The notes under the pieces were generated by a model. It saw nothing but the letters and a program-made list of their open reading frames with translations, was not told the DNA's origin and did not search any database. The translations under genes and the position numbers were made by a program. Positions 23,353 through 31,316 of a stretch of DNA of 64,000 bases are shown here, piece by piece (position 1 is the stretch's first letter; each line of letters opens with the position of its first letter). Source of the stretch: JAMLJG01 sp035327585 (GTDB taxonomy: Bacteria; Verrucomicrobiota; Kiritimatiellia; CAIVKH01); contig DAOLDD010000015.1 of NCBI GenBank assembly GCA_035327585.1, positions 1 to 64,000 of the forward strand, in the 5' to 3' direction.

Positions 23353-26300
23353 TTACGGCGCTTCCAAATCGATCCTATAGTGACCGCCGGCGGACGGCGG
23401 GGCCACGTCGGTCCACACGTTCTCCGGTGGGAACGCGGGCAGGTTTGTCGCCAACGGACTGAAGCCCGACATCAGGTTGGTGCTGCGCGAGACGCCGTAG
23501 ACGCGGCCCGTCGCGCTCTGCCAGCGGATCACCACCTCGCCCGCGGGGGCCGTGGCGGTGGATTCAAGCTGCAGCAGCGAGGCCGGATTCGTCGGGCTCG
23601 TGCCCGCGCGATATTCGTCCACATCGAGGAATCCGTCGTTGTCCCAGTCCGTGCCGATGCCGATGTTCGTGGTGCTGCCGAATAGTTCAATCTCGTACGC
23701 ATCCGGAATCCCGTCGCCATCCGCGTCGGGGTTGCTGCTCGCGGCCGTCACCACGCTGCCGGTCGGCGAGTTCGGGCTGGCGCCCTCGGTGTTGACCGCG
23801 CGGGCACGGAAGAAATACGTCACGCCTTCAGTCAGGCCGGTGACGACCTCGCTCGTGCCGGCCACGGTGCGGTTGGAGTAGCCGGGGATGTAGGACGGCA
23901 TTCCTGTAGCCGTGGTGACCAGCACATCGTCCAGCGCGAATTCGTCGCGAGAACCGCTGCCACTGACGTCGTCGCCGTTCCACTGGAGATAGTAGAACGC
24001 GCCGTCCGCGATCGACAGGCCGGTCAGCGTCGTGGCCCGGTCCACCGCGACCCAGGTGGGCGGAGCATCCGCGGTCGCGGGAGAGGTGTAATCCAGCGCG
24101 GGGACGGCAGTGTATCCGCTGTCCGTCGAGGAATGGGCAAAATTGAAGCTGCTGGCCCAGTTCTGGTCGTTCCGTACATAAATGCGATAGGACACATTAA
24201 GCTCCGTGAGCGTGGAGCCGGTGTTGTTCTCGACACGGAGGACGATCGTGCCGGGCGTCCAATCGCTGCCCGCTGGCTGAATCCCCAGCGCGATGTTCCC
24301 GCCGCCAACATTGAATCCGTACGCGCCGCCCGTGCTCACATTGCCCGTGCTGGAGCCCCGAGCGAAATCGCCGCTGGTGTACGTGCCGCCGAAAACCGGC
24401 GAAGTGTTGTCGGACAGACCGGTGATTTTCCATTCATCGGAATCGAGCTGACCCGCCGACGGCGTGGGCGCAAAGCCTGCGCCGGTGAAGGAGGTGAACG
24501 CATTGGAGTAGAGGACCGCGCTGCCGCCGCCCGCGGAGAAAACCGCGGACGTGCTGACATCCAACCGGTAGCTCGTGGCGGTGCTCACCGCGCTCCACGC
24601 GGCGGTGAAGTCGGTGGCGTTGGTGGCGCTGGCCCAGATGGCGGCAGGCGCGGGAGGCGCGGCGGGCGGAGGATCGCCGCCCCCGCCGCCGGCGGGAATG
24701 TAATCCACCTCGAAGTTGTCGACCAGCATGCGCTCGCCGGAGGAGCGGAAGAGTTCGATGTAGATTTTTTGTCCGGCGGCCGGCGTCAAATCAACCGGCC
24801 CGGAATCATAGGTCCGGTATTGCTTGTCGGCGGTGAACCAACTGCCGTTGGTGCTGAGGAGCGTGGTGTAGGCGCCGCCGCTGTTGGTGCTGTACCGGAT
24901 CTGGAATTGCGGGGTGGGGCTGTTGTCCCATCGCGCGATGCCGAATGCGAACCGGCGCACGGTGTTGGTGATCACGTAGCGGAAGTACAGATTCGCGGCG
25001 GAATCGTTGCCCAACCGCCAGGCATTGCCACTGATGCTGTCAATCGTGTCGCGGATCGCGCCGTTCGATTCGAAGTAGTCGCCGGCCGGTAGCGCATTGT
25101 TGTTCGTGTAGGATTTCGTGTTGTAACTGCCGGGTGCACCGCCGCCCCAGTTCTCGGTGGTGTCGAAATCCTCGATGTAGGTGACGAACGCGGGAGCGGG
25201 CGCCACGGTGATGGTGATGGTTTCGCTGTTGGTTCCGGAAATGTCCGCGGCGTGGAAGGTCACGAGGTAGGCGCCGGTGGGGCTGGCGTCGGGCCAGAGG
25301 AAGGCTCCGGTCCCGTTGGTGGCGCCAAACGTCGCGCCAGCGGGCAGGTTGCTCGCGGTGAGCAGGATGGCGTCATCGCCGACCGGGTCGGTCGCGGTGA
25401 CCGCGAAACTGAGCGTATTGGTCAGATAGACCTGGCGGTCGCCCACGGGCGCGAGGAGCGGGGGTTGGTTGGAGACGACGATGATGGCCACGTCCTGCGT
25501 CGCGGCGCCATCCTTGTCGGTGGCGACGAAGCGGGAGGTGTAAACGCCGACCGGCGTGGCGCTGCTCCACGCGAAGGAACCGGTCCCGTTCGTTGCGCCG
25601 AACGTCGCGCCGGCGGGCAGGATCGGCGCGGTGAGGGTGATCGGGTCGTTGTCCACGGAGTCCGTGGCGGTGACCGCGAAGTTCAGCGTACGGCCGTCCA
25701 CGACCGTCTTGTCGCCAACGGTCGCGAACGCGGGCGGCTGGTTGCTGGCGCAGCAGAGCGGCTCGCCGGCGGTGATGGCGATGCGCCAGCCGGAGGCGAT
25801 GTTGCCGGAGTCGTCCGCCGCGGCGTCGACCACGTACAGCGACCACGTCCCGTTGGGATTGGCGCCGATGAATTCGGCGAGGCTGCCGGCATACGGCGCG
25901 GCGGGGGCTGGCGCGGGCATGCTGCTGATGCTGCCGGTGGGCTTGAAGGCGCCGCCGGTGATCGGACTGCCGACCGAACTCGCGGCGTCATCATCGAACG
26001 TCAGCGTCAGGCCGCTGATGTCGGTTCCACCTCCGACCGCACCCAGGAGGGCCACGCGGCGTCCATCCGGACTGGCGACCACGATGTCGAGGTCCTCGGG
26101 ATACGTGTGCGACAAGCCGGCGATCGTGACGGTGACTTTGGTGACGGTCCCGGCGAGGCCGGAGACGTTGATCGTCGAGGGATACGGGCTGGCCTTGTTG
26201 TTGTCGACAATGGTGATCGCGGCGGAATTCGCGTTGGTCACCGTGACGGCGGTCGTTCCGCCGAGGGTGTAGGTTTGGGAAATGGTGTCGTACAGGTTCG

Positions 26301-28611
26301 TGCCGTCGGCGAGCGCGAAGCTGACGGTGATGCTGTCGCCGCATGCGCCGCTGGCGATGAAGGTGAAACTGTTGGTGACGGTCGCGCCGCCGGCGACGAG
26401 CGCGCCGTAGTTTTGCGCGGCGCTGGGGGCGGTCACGCCATTGGTGGCGAGCAACGTGGCGATGAGGTTGGTGGTGTTGATCGTGCCGGTGTTGCGCAGG
26501 GCGAGGGTGACGCCGATGAGTTCACCGGGATCCGGCATTCCGTTGCCCCCGCCGCAACTGTCGGACACGAGCGCGATGCCCGCGTTCGCGACGACGGCCT
26601 GGTCGGCGTCGGTGCCCCCGGTCAGGACCAGCGAGTAGACCTGCGAGGTGGAGAACAGCGTACCGCCGTAGGAAACAATGACCTTGTACGTGCCGACCTG
26701 GGCGGGCGCGGCGATGTCCACGCGCTCCACGTTGTCGACGTAGTTGCTGCCCGTGGTGGCGGCGTTGGTCATGAAGGCGTCGGACCAGTTGCCGACGAAC
26801 GGCATGACGTAGGGCTGATAAACCGTGGTGCCGTTGGGCGCGATGATGCGCAGGTCGAGGTTGTTGCGGAGAACGGGCGTGCGGCTGTTGTCCGCCTGGG
26901 CGGAGCCGGCGGGATCGGTCCAGGCGAGCGTGGCGCGGATGGGGCTGGAGCCGTTCCAGATGAACTCGTTGGTGAAAGCGCGCGCGGACGGGGTGATCGT
27001 GCCGTTGATCATCTTGGGCGCGCCGGGACTGGCCTTGTGGGCGAGGATGACGTCGGCGGCGGCCTTGGTATTGATGTGGCCCCAGCCAAACATGTAGTCG
27101 GGGCCGGGCCTGCCGAGGTCGTCGGCGGTGTGGATCAGCAGCGCCTTGAGCATGCTCGCGCGCATGAACTGGCCGGAAAACTCGCGTCGGTACAGTTGGG
27201 CAAGCAAGGCGGCGGAGCCGGCGGACGACGGCGTGGCCATGCTCGTGCCGCTGTAGGAGTCGTAGGCGGTGTCGCTGCTGTCAACGGTGGAATACAGGTC
27301 GATCCCGTTGGCGACGATGTCGGGCTTGATGCGGCCGTCATCCGAGGGGCCGAGGCTGGAGAAATATGCGATGGAGGCGCCGGCGAGGGAACGGTTCGTG
27401 CCGCTGACGGCGTCGTTGACCGCGCCGATGGTGATGAGGTTTTTGGCCAGGCCGAGATAGGTGATGGACTGGTAGCCGCCCTTGGCGGTGAGCACGTCCT
27501 GCTCGTTGCCCGCCGCCCAGAACGGCAGGTAGAAGGGCAGGCCCGCGAGAAGCGCGTCCATCGTGACGGCCTCGCTGTTGTAGACGCCCATGTCGGACGT
27601 GCCGGCATCGTAGCCATAGGAATGATTGGAGATGGGGACCATGTTGGATTGCGTGGCGGAGACGGCTCCCGTGGCGGTCATTTCCGCATAATCGTTGTCC
27701 CAGTCATAGGATGCGATGGTCACGTTGGTGGCCATGCCGCGCGCGGTGGCGGAGACGCCGGCCGCGCCGATCGTGCCGGCCACGTGGGTGGCGTGGTCAT
27801 CGGTGGCGACGGCGTTGATGTTGGTGACGCGGCCGAGCGTGAATTCCTGGTGGGTGCGGCGCACGGAACCTGCGTCCCAGACGCCCACCTTGATGCCGGC
27901 GCCGTTGAGGCTGTAGGGGGCCGGGGCGAGCAGATTCGCCGTGCTGGAAATCGCCGCGTTGCGGTTCATCGTCGTGCGATAAACCGGCTCGTCGCCGCGG
28001 AAATCATGCAGGATCGAGACTTTGTTGCCGGGCCCTTCCTTGCGGACGGGGATGCCCAATTCCGCGGCCTTTTCCAGCACCGCCGCGTAGCGCGCCTCTT
28101 CCCGCGCCGTCATTTCCGCCACGACCCGCGCCCGCGTCGCCGGGTCGCTCAAGTCGGCGTTGTTCAGGAGTTCGGCGATGGAACCGGCCGCGTCGCCGGA
28201 CGCCGGGGCCGCGCGCCGCCGGGAGGATTTTACGGACTCGCGCTCGGAATCCGGTTGCGACTCCTCCTGCGACGCATCAGCGGACAGCCCCTGCGCCGCA
28301 TCCGGCGTCGCGACTTGCGCGGGGGGAATCGCGGTCTGCGCGGGAGCCGGGCCGCCGGTGACCGCCGGTGCAGAGGGCGCCGATTCATCGCCGTCCGGTG
28401 CTTCCGTCGCGGCGGACGCATTTGTCCCGGTTGGCGCGGGGGGCGCCGCGACCGCCTCGCCGTCTTCCGTGGATTCCGTCGATTCGGGCGCGACGGCCAG
28501 CGCGGCGAGCGGGGTAGCCGGGGTCGGGGGCTTGCGGGGTACGAGGAGAATGCAGATCGCTGCGATGCAAACGAAGAAGCCGGTCAACCAAAGGCCGCGG
28601 CGCAAGTTCAT
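23353..28611 (-). CDS. Large secreted subtilisin-like serine protease with P domain, Ig-like and FN3 domains
   Basis: 1752 aa, probably a surface or secreted protease. Order: membrane/signal segment (~9-24), a Ala/Pro/Glu-rich linker (to ~120), propeptide-like region, S8 catalytic domain (~235-475) with Asp in GVWDAG (~244), His in DDHATHVAGT (~272) and Ser in GTSMATP (~455). A proprotein-convertase P-type beta domain follows (~790-950; YPEDLDIVVASPDG, NPNGTWSLYVVD). Then two near-identical Ig-like/cadherin-like repeats (~955-1145, each with LPAGATFGATNGTG), a jelly-roll-like region (~1150-1305), FN3 (~1320-1610, split by an insert), Ca-binding DADGDGIPDAYE and DWDNDGFLDVDEY (~1630-1670) and a small terminal beta domain with GVSRSTNL. 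No sorting motif at the end. The catalytic triad is intact. Confidence 0.9.
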   Translation of the reverse strand: MNLRRGLWLTGFFVCIAAICILLVPRKPPTPATPLAALAVAPESTESTEDGEAVAAPPAPTGTNASAATEAPDGDESAPSAPAVTGGPAPAQTAIPPAQVATPDAAQGLSADASQEESQPDSERESVKSSRRRAAPASGDAAGSIAELLNNADLSDPATRARVVAEMTAREEARYAAVLEKAAELGIPVRKEGPGNKVSILHDFRGDEPVYRTTMNRNAAISSTANLLAPAPYSLNGAGIKVGVWDAGSVRRTHQEFTLGRVTNINAVATDDHATHVAGTIGAAGVSATARGMATNVTIASYDWDNDYAEMTATGAVSATQSNMVPISNHSYGYDAGTSDMGVYNSEAVTMDALLAGLPFYLPFWAAGNEQDVLTAKGGYQSITYLGLAKNLITIGAVNDAVSGTNRSLAGASIAYFSSLGPSDDGRIKPDIVANGIDLYSTVDSSDTAYDSYSGTSMATPSSAGSAALLAQLYRREFSGQFMRASMLKALLIHTADDLGRPGPDYMFGWGHINTKAAADVILAHKASPGAPKMINGTITPSARAFTNEFIWNGSSPIRATLAWTDPAGSAQADNSRTPVLRNNLDLRIIAPNGTTVYQPYVMPFVGNWSDAFMTNAATTGSNYVDNVERVDIAAPAQVGTYKVIVSYGGTLFSTSQVYSLVLTGGTDADQAVVANAGIALVSDSCGGGNGMPDPGELIGVTLALRNTGTINTTNLIATLLATNGVTAPSAAQNYGALVAGGATVTNSFTFIASGACGDSITVSFALADGTNLYDTISQTYTLGGTTAVTVTNANSAAITIVDNNKASPYPSTINVSGLAGTVTKVTVTIAGLSHTYPEDLDIVVASPDGRRVALLGAVGGGTDISGLTLTFDDDAASSVGSPITGGAFKPTGSISSMPAPAPAAPYAGSLAEFIGANPNGTWSLYVVDAAADDSGNIASGWRIAITAGEPLCCASNQPPAFATVGDKTVVDGRTLNFAVTATDSVDNDPITLTAPILPAGATFGATNGTGSFAWSSATPVGVYTSRFVATDKDGAATQDVAIIVVSNQPPLLAPVGDRQVYLTNTLSFAVTATDPVGDDAILLTASNLPAGATFGATNGTGAFLWPDASPTGAYLVTFHAADISGTNSETITITVAPAPAFVTYIEDFDTTENWGGGAPGSYNTKSYTNNNALPAGDYFESNGAIRDTIDSISGNAWRLGNDSAANLYFRYVITNTVRRFAFGIARWDNSPTPQFQIRYSTNSGGAYTTLLSTNGSWFTADKQYRTYDSGPVDLTPAAGQKIYIELFRSSGERMLVDNFEVDYIPAGGGGGDPPPAAPPAPAAIWASATNATDFTAAWSAVSTATSYRLDVSTSAVFSAGGGSAVLYSNAFTSFTGAGFAPTPSAGQLDSDEWKITGLSDNTSPVFGGTYTSGDFARGSSTGNVSTGGAYGFNVGGGNIALGIQPAGSDWTPGTIVLRVENNTGSTLTELNVSYRIYVRNDQNWASSFNFAHSSTDSGYTAVPALDYTSPATADAPPTWVAVDRATTLTGLSIADGAFYYLQWNGDDVSGSGSRDEFALDDVLVTTATGMPSYIPGYSNRTVAGTSEVVTGLTEGVTYFFRARAVNTEGASPNSPTGSVVTAASSNPDADGDGIPDAYEIELFGSTTNIGIGTDWDNDGFLDVDEYRAGTSPTNPASLLQLESTATAPAGEVVIRWQSATGRVYGVSRSTNLMSGFSPLATNLPAFPPENVWTDVAPPSAGGHYRIDLEAP

Positions 28612-28700
28612 GGATTTATCCGTATCGTGGGTGGAAGGACGTCAACCGGCATAAACTAGTACCCGGAAGCACCGCCAACAAGTGAGGATTTTGTTTCGTT

Positions 28701-28750
28701 GTCCGGCTCCATGCCGGATGAGATCCGCCGGCATGGATGCGCGGTCCGGC
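28701..28750. repeat. CCGGC/GCCGG hairpins
   Basis: CCGGCTCCATGCCGG and CCGCCGGCATGGATGCGCGG share inverted words (CCATGCCGG / CCGGCATGG). They lie directly left of a TTACAGAC pair, upstream of the subtilase gene. Confidence 0.45.
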
Positions 28751-28753
28751 GTT

Positions 28754-28799
28754 TTACAGACGTTGTAAGTCCCCCAAAAAGCTTTTACAGACGTTGAAA
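28754..28799. repeat. TTACAGACGTTGTAA pair, 31-bp period (family T, copy 3)
   Basis: A perfect unit at 28754-28768 and TTACAGACGTTGAAA at 28785-28799. Spacing is 31 bp, an A-run in the middle and AATCCGAGGGC after it. It lies between the subtilase start and the toroid-protein stop codon. Confidence 0.8.
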
Positions 28800-28817
28800 A
28801 TCCGAGGGCGCGGCGCA

Positions 28818-30044
28818 TCAGCCTCCGTTGAGGGCGAGCAGGGCGAGGGCGGTGCTGTAGACGCGGCCGCCGGCGGAGGACCAGCGGTCGAGCGGGGGCC
28901 AGCTTCCGGCGTCATCGCCTTCGAGGTCCTGTACGGCGCGCAGGCGGGCTGCGAGGGCGGGGAGTTCGGTGTCGGGTTCCGGGTCGGCGCGCAGGGCGGC
29001 GGCTTGGAAGAAGGTGCGGTAGAGATCGAGCGGCGCGGCGGCGTCGCCGATGTCGCGGCGGATGTTGTCGACCATACGGGCGAGGCGCGGGTCCAGGTCG
29101 GCGCCGCGGTCGAGGAAGCAGAGCGCGGCGGCGGCGGTGAGCGTCTCGGAGCCGTGCGGATGGTCGCCCCCGCGCCGGTAGCCCGCGCGTCCCTCTTCGT
29201 CCACCGTGCGTGCCAGCCAGGCGAGGCCGCGCTCCAGTTCCGCCGTGTAGTCGGCCACGCCGCGTTCGCGCGCCTCCGCCAGGACGCGCAGCGCCCAGAC
29301 GGTCAGGCTGCTGTTCGGCGCGCCGCGCGAACGCAGATAGGTCCAGCCACCTTCGGGCCGCTGGCTGCGCACGATGAGGGCGAGTCCGTCGCGCAGCGCG
29401 TGATCGCCGTCGGTCCGCGCCGCGCCAGCGTCGCGCAGGCGGAGCAGCGCAAGGCAGGCGAGCGTATGATTGTAGAGCGAGCCGGTGATGGCCGGGCCGA
29501 ACAGGCCGTCGCCGCCCTGCCGGCTCGCGAGGAACGCGGCGCCGCGCGCCAGGGATTCCCGCATCGCGTCCTCCGGTTCACCGCCGAGCAGCGCGAGCAG
29601 GGCCAGCGCGCTGGTGCCCACGGTGTAGTTCGCGGCCGCGCCGGTGCGGCCCATCGTCCATCCGCCATCGGCGTCCTGCTGGCGCAAAAGCCAATCGCGC
29701 GCGTTGAGCAAATCGGAGTCCGCGGGTTCCTCCGCGACGAGGGCGGGAGTGGAGTCCATCGCGAAGTCGTCTGGCACCTCTTCGTAGAAGGCATCGGAGA
29801 CGGAGACGAAGGCATCGTCCGGAGCGGGTGCATTGCGCAGCACAAGCAGGCTCGCCCCGAGCAGGGCGAGCAGCGCCGCCGCGAGGGCAAGCGGGAGGCG
29901 GCGCCGCGCGCGGATGCGGGCGAGCACCGTCGGCGCGAGGTTGGGCGCGGGCGCGTCCGGCCACGCGCGCAGCGTGTCGAGCACGTCGCGGAAGGCGGGG
30001 TCCTGTTCGGGGTGCTCCGGGGTGGACGCGGGGTCAGGTTTCAT
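28818..30044 (-). CDS. Membrane-anchored alpha/alpha-toroid protein, probable anti-sigma factor
   Basis: 408 aa. Residues 1-49 are cytosolic and charged (DPAFRDVLDTLRAW, LAPTVLARIRARRR); 50-69 are one membrane helix (LPLALAAALLALLGASLLVL). After a linker, ~112-405 form repeated helical units with Q/x-DGGW motifs (LLRQQDADGGWTM, IVRSQRPEGGWTYL), as in squalene-cyclase/prenyltransferase-like alpha/alpha toroids. The gene overlaps the ECF sigma gene by 11 nt, the normal place for a membrane anti-sigma. No zinc-binding HxxxCxxC is seen in the cytosolic part, so the anti-sigma role is inferred from layout. The catalytic DxDD/DxDDTA motif of terpene cyclases is not seen. Shine-Dalgarno GGAGG precedes ATG 30044. 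Confidence 0.8.
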   Translation of the reverse strand: MKPDPASTPEHPEQDPAFRDVLDTLRAWPDAPAPNLAPTVLARIRARRRLPLALAAALLALLGASLLVLRNAPAPDDAFVSVSDAFYEEVPDDFAMDSTPALVAEEPADSDLLNARDWLLRQQDADGGWTMGRTGAAANYTVGTSALALLALLGGEPEDAMRESLARGAAFLASRQGGDGLFGPAITGSLYNHTLACLALLRLRDAGAARTDGDHALRDGLALIVRSQRPEGGWTYLRSRGAPNSSLTVWALRVLAEARERGVADYTAELERGLAWLARTVDEEGRAGYRRGGDHPHGSETLTAAAALCFLDRGADLDPRLARMVDNIRRDIGDAAAPLDLYRTFFQAAALRADPEPDTELPALAARLRAVQDLEGDDAGSWPPLDRWSSAGGRVYSTALALLALNGG

Positions 30045-30600
30045 GGCGGCCTCCGTGCGGCGGGGGTTCAAGGGCGGTGCGCATGCGGTGCAGCGCGTTA
30101 AACACGCGGGACTTCACGGTGCCGGTCGGCACGCCGAGCACCTCGGCGGCTTCCGCGTAGGCGAGGCCCTGGTAGATGACGAGCACGACGGCGCCGCGCA
30201 GGTCGGGCGTCAGCGTGGCGAGCAGGCGCTCGGCGTCGATGCGCGCGGGCGCGTGGCCGGCCGAGCGCCCGTCCGCCTGGTCCATCTCGGGCGCGGCGCG
30301 TTCCAGCAGGCGCAGGCGGCGGGACTGCCGGCGCACGTGGTCGATCCACACATGGTGCGCGAGCGTGTGTGCGTAAGTGGTGAACCGCGCGAGGGGGCGC
30401 GCGCGCGACCGGTGGCGATGAAGCCGGATGAAAGTTTCCTGCACAAGATCCTCCGCATGATCTTTAGCGCCCGCGCGCAGGAAAAAGTTCAGGAGCCGTC
30501 CCTGATAGCGTTCGACGATGGCGCGAAACGCGGTGTCGTCGCCCGCCGCGGCGCGGGCCAGCCACTCCCATTCCTCTACGTTTTCCTCATCGGACGACAT
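30034..30600 (-). CDS. ECF-type RNA polymerase sigma factor
   Basis: 188-aa sigma-70 family member with only regions 2 and 4. Region 2 includes YQGRLLNFFLRAGAKDHAEDLVQETFIRLHRH in segments (DLVQETF is the 2.2 signature); region 4 is RGAVVLVIYQGLAYAEAAEVLGVPTGTVKSRVFNALHRMR in segments (EVLGVPTGTVKSR is the helix-turn-helix). A downstream overlapping gene encodes a probable membrane anti-sigma. It is divergent from a TonB-like gene and, beyond it, a TonB-dependent receptor, so it may control the heme/iron locus, as FecI-type sigma factors do; inference only. GTG at 30606 is an alternative start. Confidence 0.92.
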   Translation of the reverse strand: MSSDEENVEEWEWLARAAAGDDTAFRAIVERYQGRLLNFFLRAGAKDHAEDLVQETFIRLHRHRSRARPLARFTTYAHTLAHHVWIDHVRRQSRRLRLLERAAPEMDQADGRSAGHAPARIDAERLLATLTPDLRGAVVLVIYQGLAYAEAAEVLGVPTGTVKSRVFNALHRMRTALEPPPHGGRHET

Positions 30601-30705
30601 GCGCACGGAGCGTAGGGCATTTGCCGCGTCACGCTCAACGGCAAGGCGAAACTATATTTTCGCGGTGCGCTGAACCATCGCGCGCGCTGCGTCGTTCAAG
30701 TGGGC

Positions 30706-31305
30706 ATGAAGTATCGCCGCCGCCTGTCCATGCCCCTGCGCATTGCGCGCGCGGTGTCGTGTTCGCTGGCGTTGCATGGATTGGGCTGGGCCGCGTTGCG
30801 CGAAGGGCCGCTCGTGCAGGTGCACACGGTTTCCGCGCCGGAGGTGCTGCTCGTCGCGTGGACGGAGCCGGAGCCGCCGCTGCGTGTGACGGAGCCGGTG
30901 GTCCTCGACGAGCCCGGTTGGATTCCACTCCAGCTGGATGCACTGCCGGAGGCGGAACCGCCACCGGTCGTTCCGCCGGTGGTCGAGCACATTTTTACCG
31001 AACCGCCGGGGGAGCCGGACGAAGAACCGCCGCCGGCGTCGCCCTACTGGGACGGCGTGCGCCACGAGCTGGCGCGCGCGTTGCGCTGGCCCGCGGGGTG
31101 GCGGACACGCACGAATATCGAGGTGCGCATCCTCGCCGTCCAGGACCGCCTGCTGCCGCTGGCGCCGGTTCCGGTCTCGGACGATGCGATCCAAGCCGCG
31201 GTGCGCCGCGCGGTCGAACGCGTCGTGCGCAGCGCGGAGCGTCCGCCGGAGGATGTCGTCGGGCGCGAGATGCGCCTCACCGTACGTTTTGAACCCGAAA
31301 CCTGA
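30706..31305 (+). CDS. TonB-like energy-transducing protein
   Basis: 199 aa with an N-terminal signal-anchor (MPLRIARAVSCSLALHGLGWAAL), a proline/glutamate-rich middle (PPPVVPPVVEHIFTEPPGEP), as expected for a TonB spacer across the periplasm, and a C-terminal ~85-residue domain (SPYWDGVRHELARALRWPAG..., ending MRLTVRFEPE) consistent with a TonB C-terminal receptor-contact domain, though weakly conserved. It lies 11 bp upstream of the TonB-dependent receptor, which supports the call. ExbB and ExbD are not nearby. GTG at 30700 is another possible start. Confidence 0.75.
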   Translation: MKYRRRLSMPLRIARAVSCSLALHGLGWAALREGPLVQVHTVSAPEVLLVAWTEPEPPLRVTEPVVLDEPGWIPLQLDALPEAEPPPVVPPVVEHIFTEPPGEPDEEPPPASPYWDGVRHELARALRWPAGWRTRTNIEVRILAVQDRLLPLAPVPVSDDAIQAAVRRAVERVVRSAERPPEDVVGREMRLTVRFEPET

Positions 31306-31316
31306 AGGAGCCCTGC

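Noticed and set aside
25252..28659. Very long plus-strand open frame (>1100 codons) opposite the subtilase gene
   Set aside because: It is the antisense shadow of a GC-rich gene with clear protease motifs; its translation is Gly/Arg/Val-rich without domains.
31306..31316. Cobalamin riboswitch before the TonB-dependent receptor
   Set aside because: Only 11 bp separate it from the TonB-like gene, and no B12-box-like sequence was seen in the region upstream of that gene.
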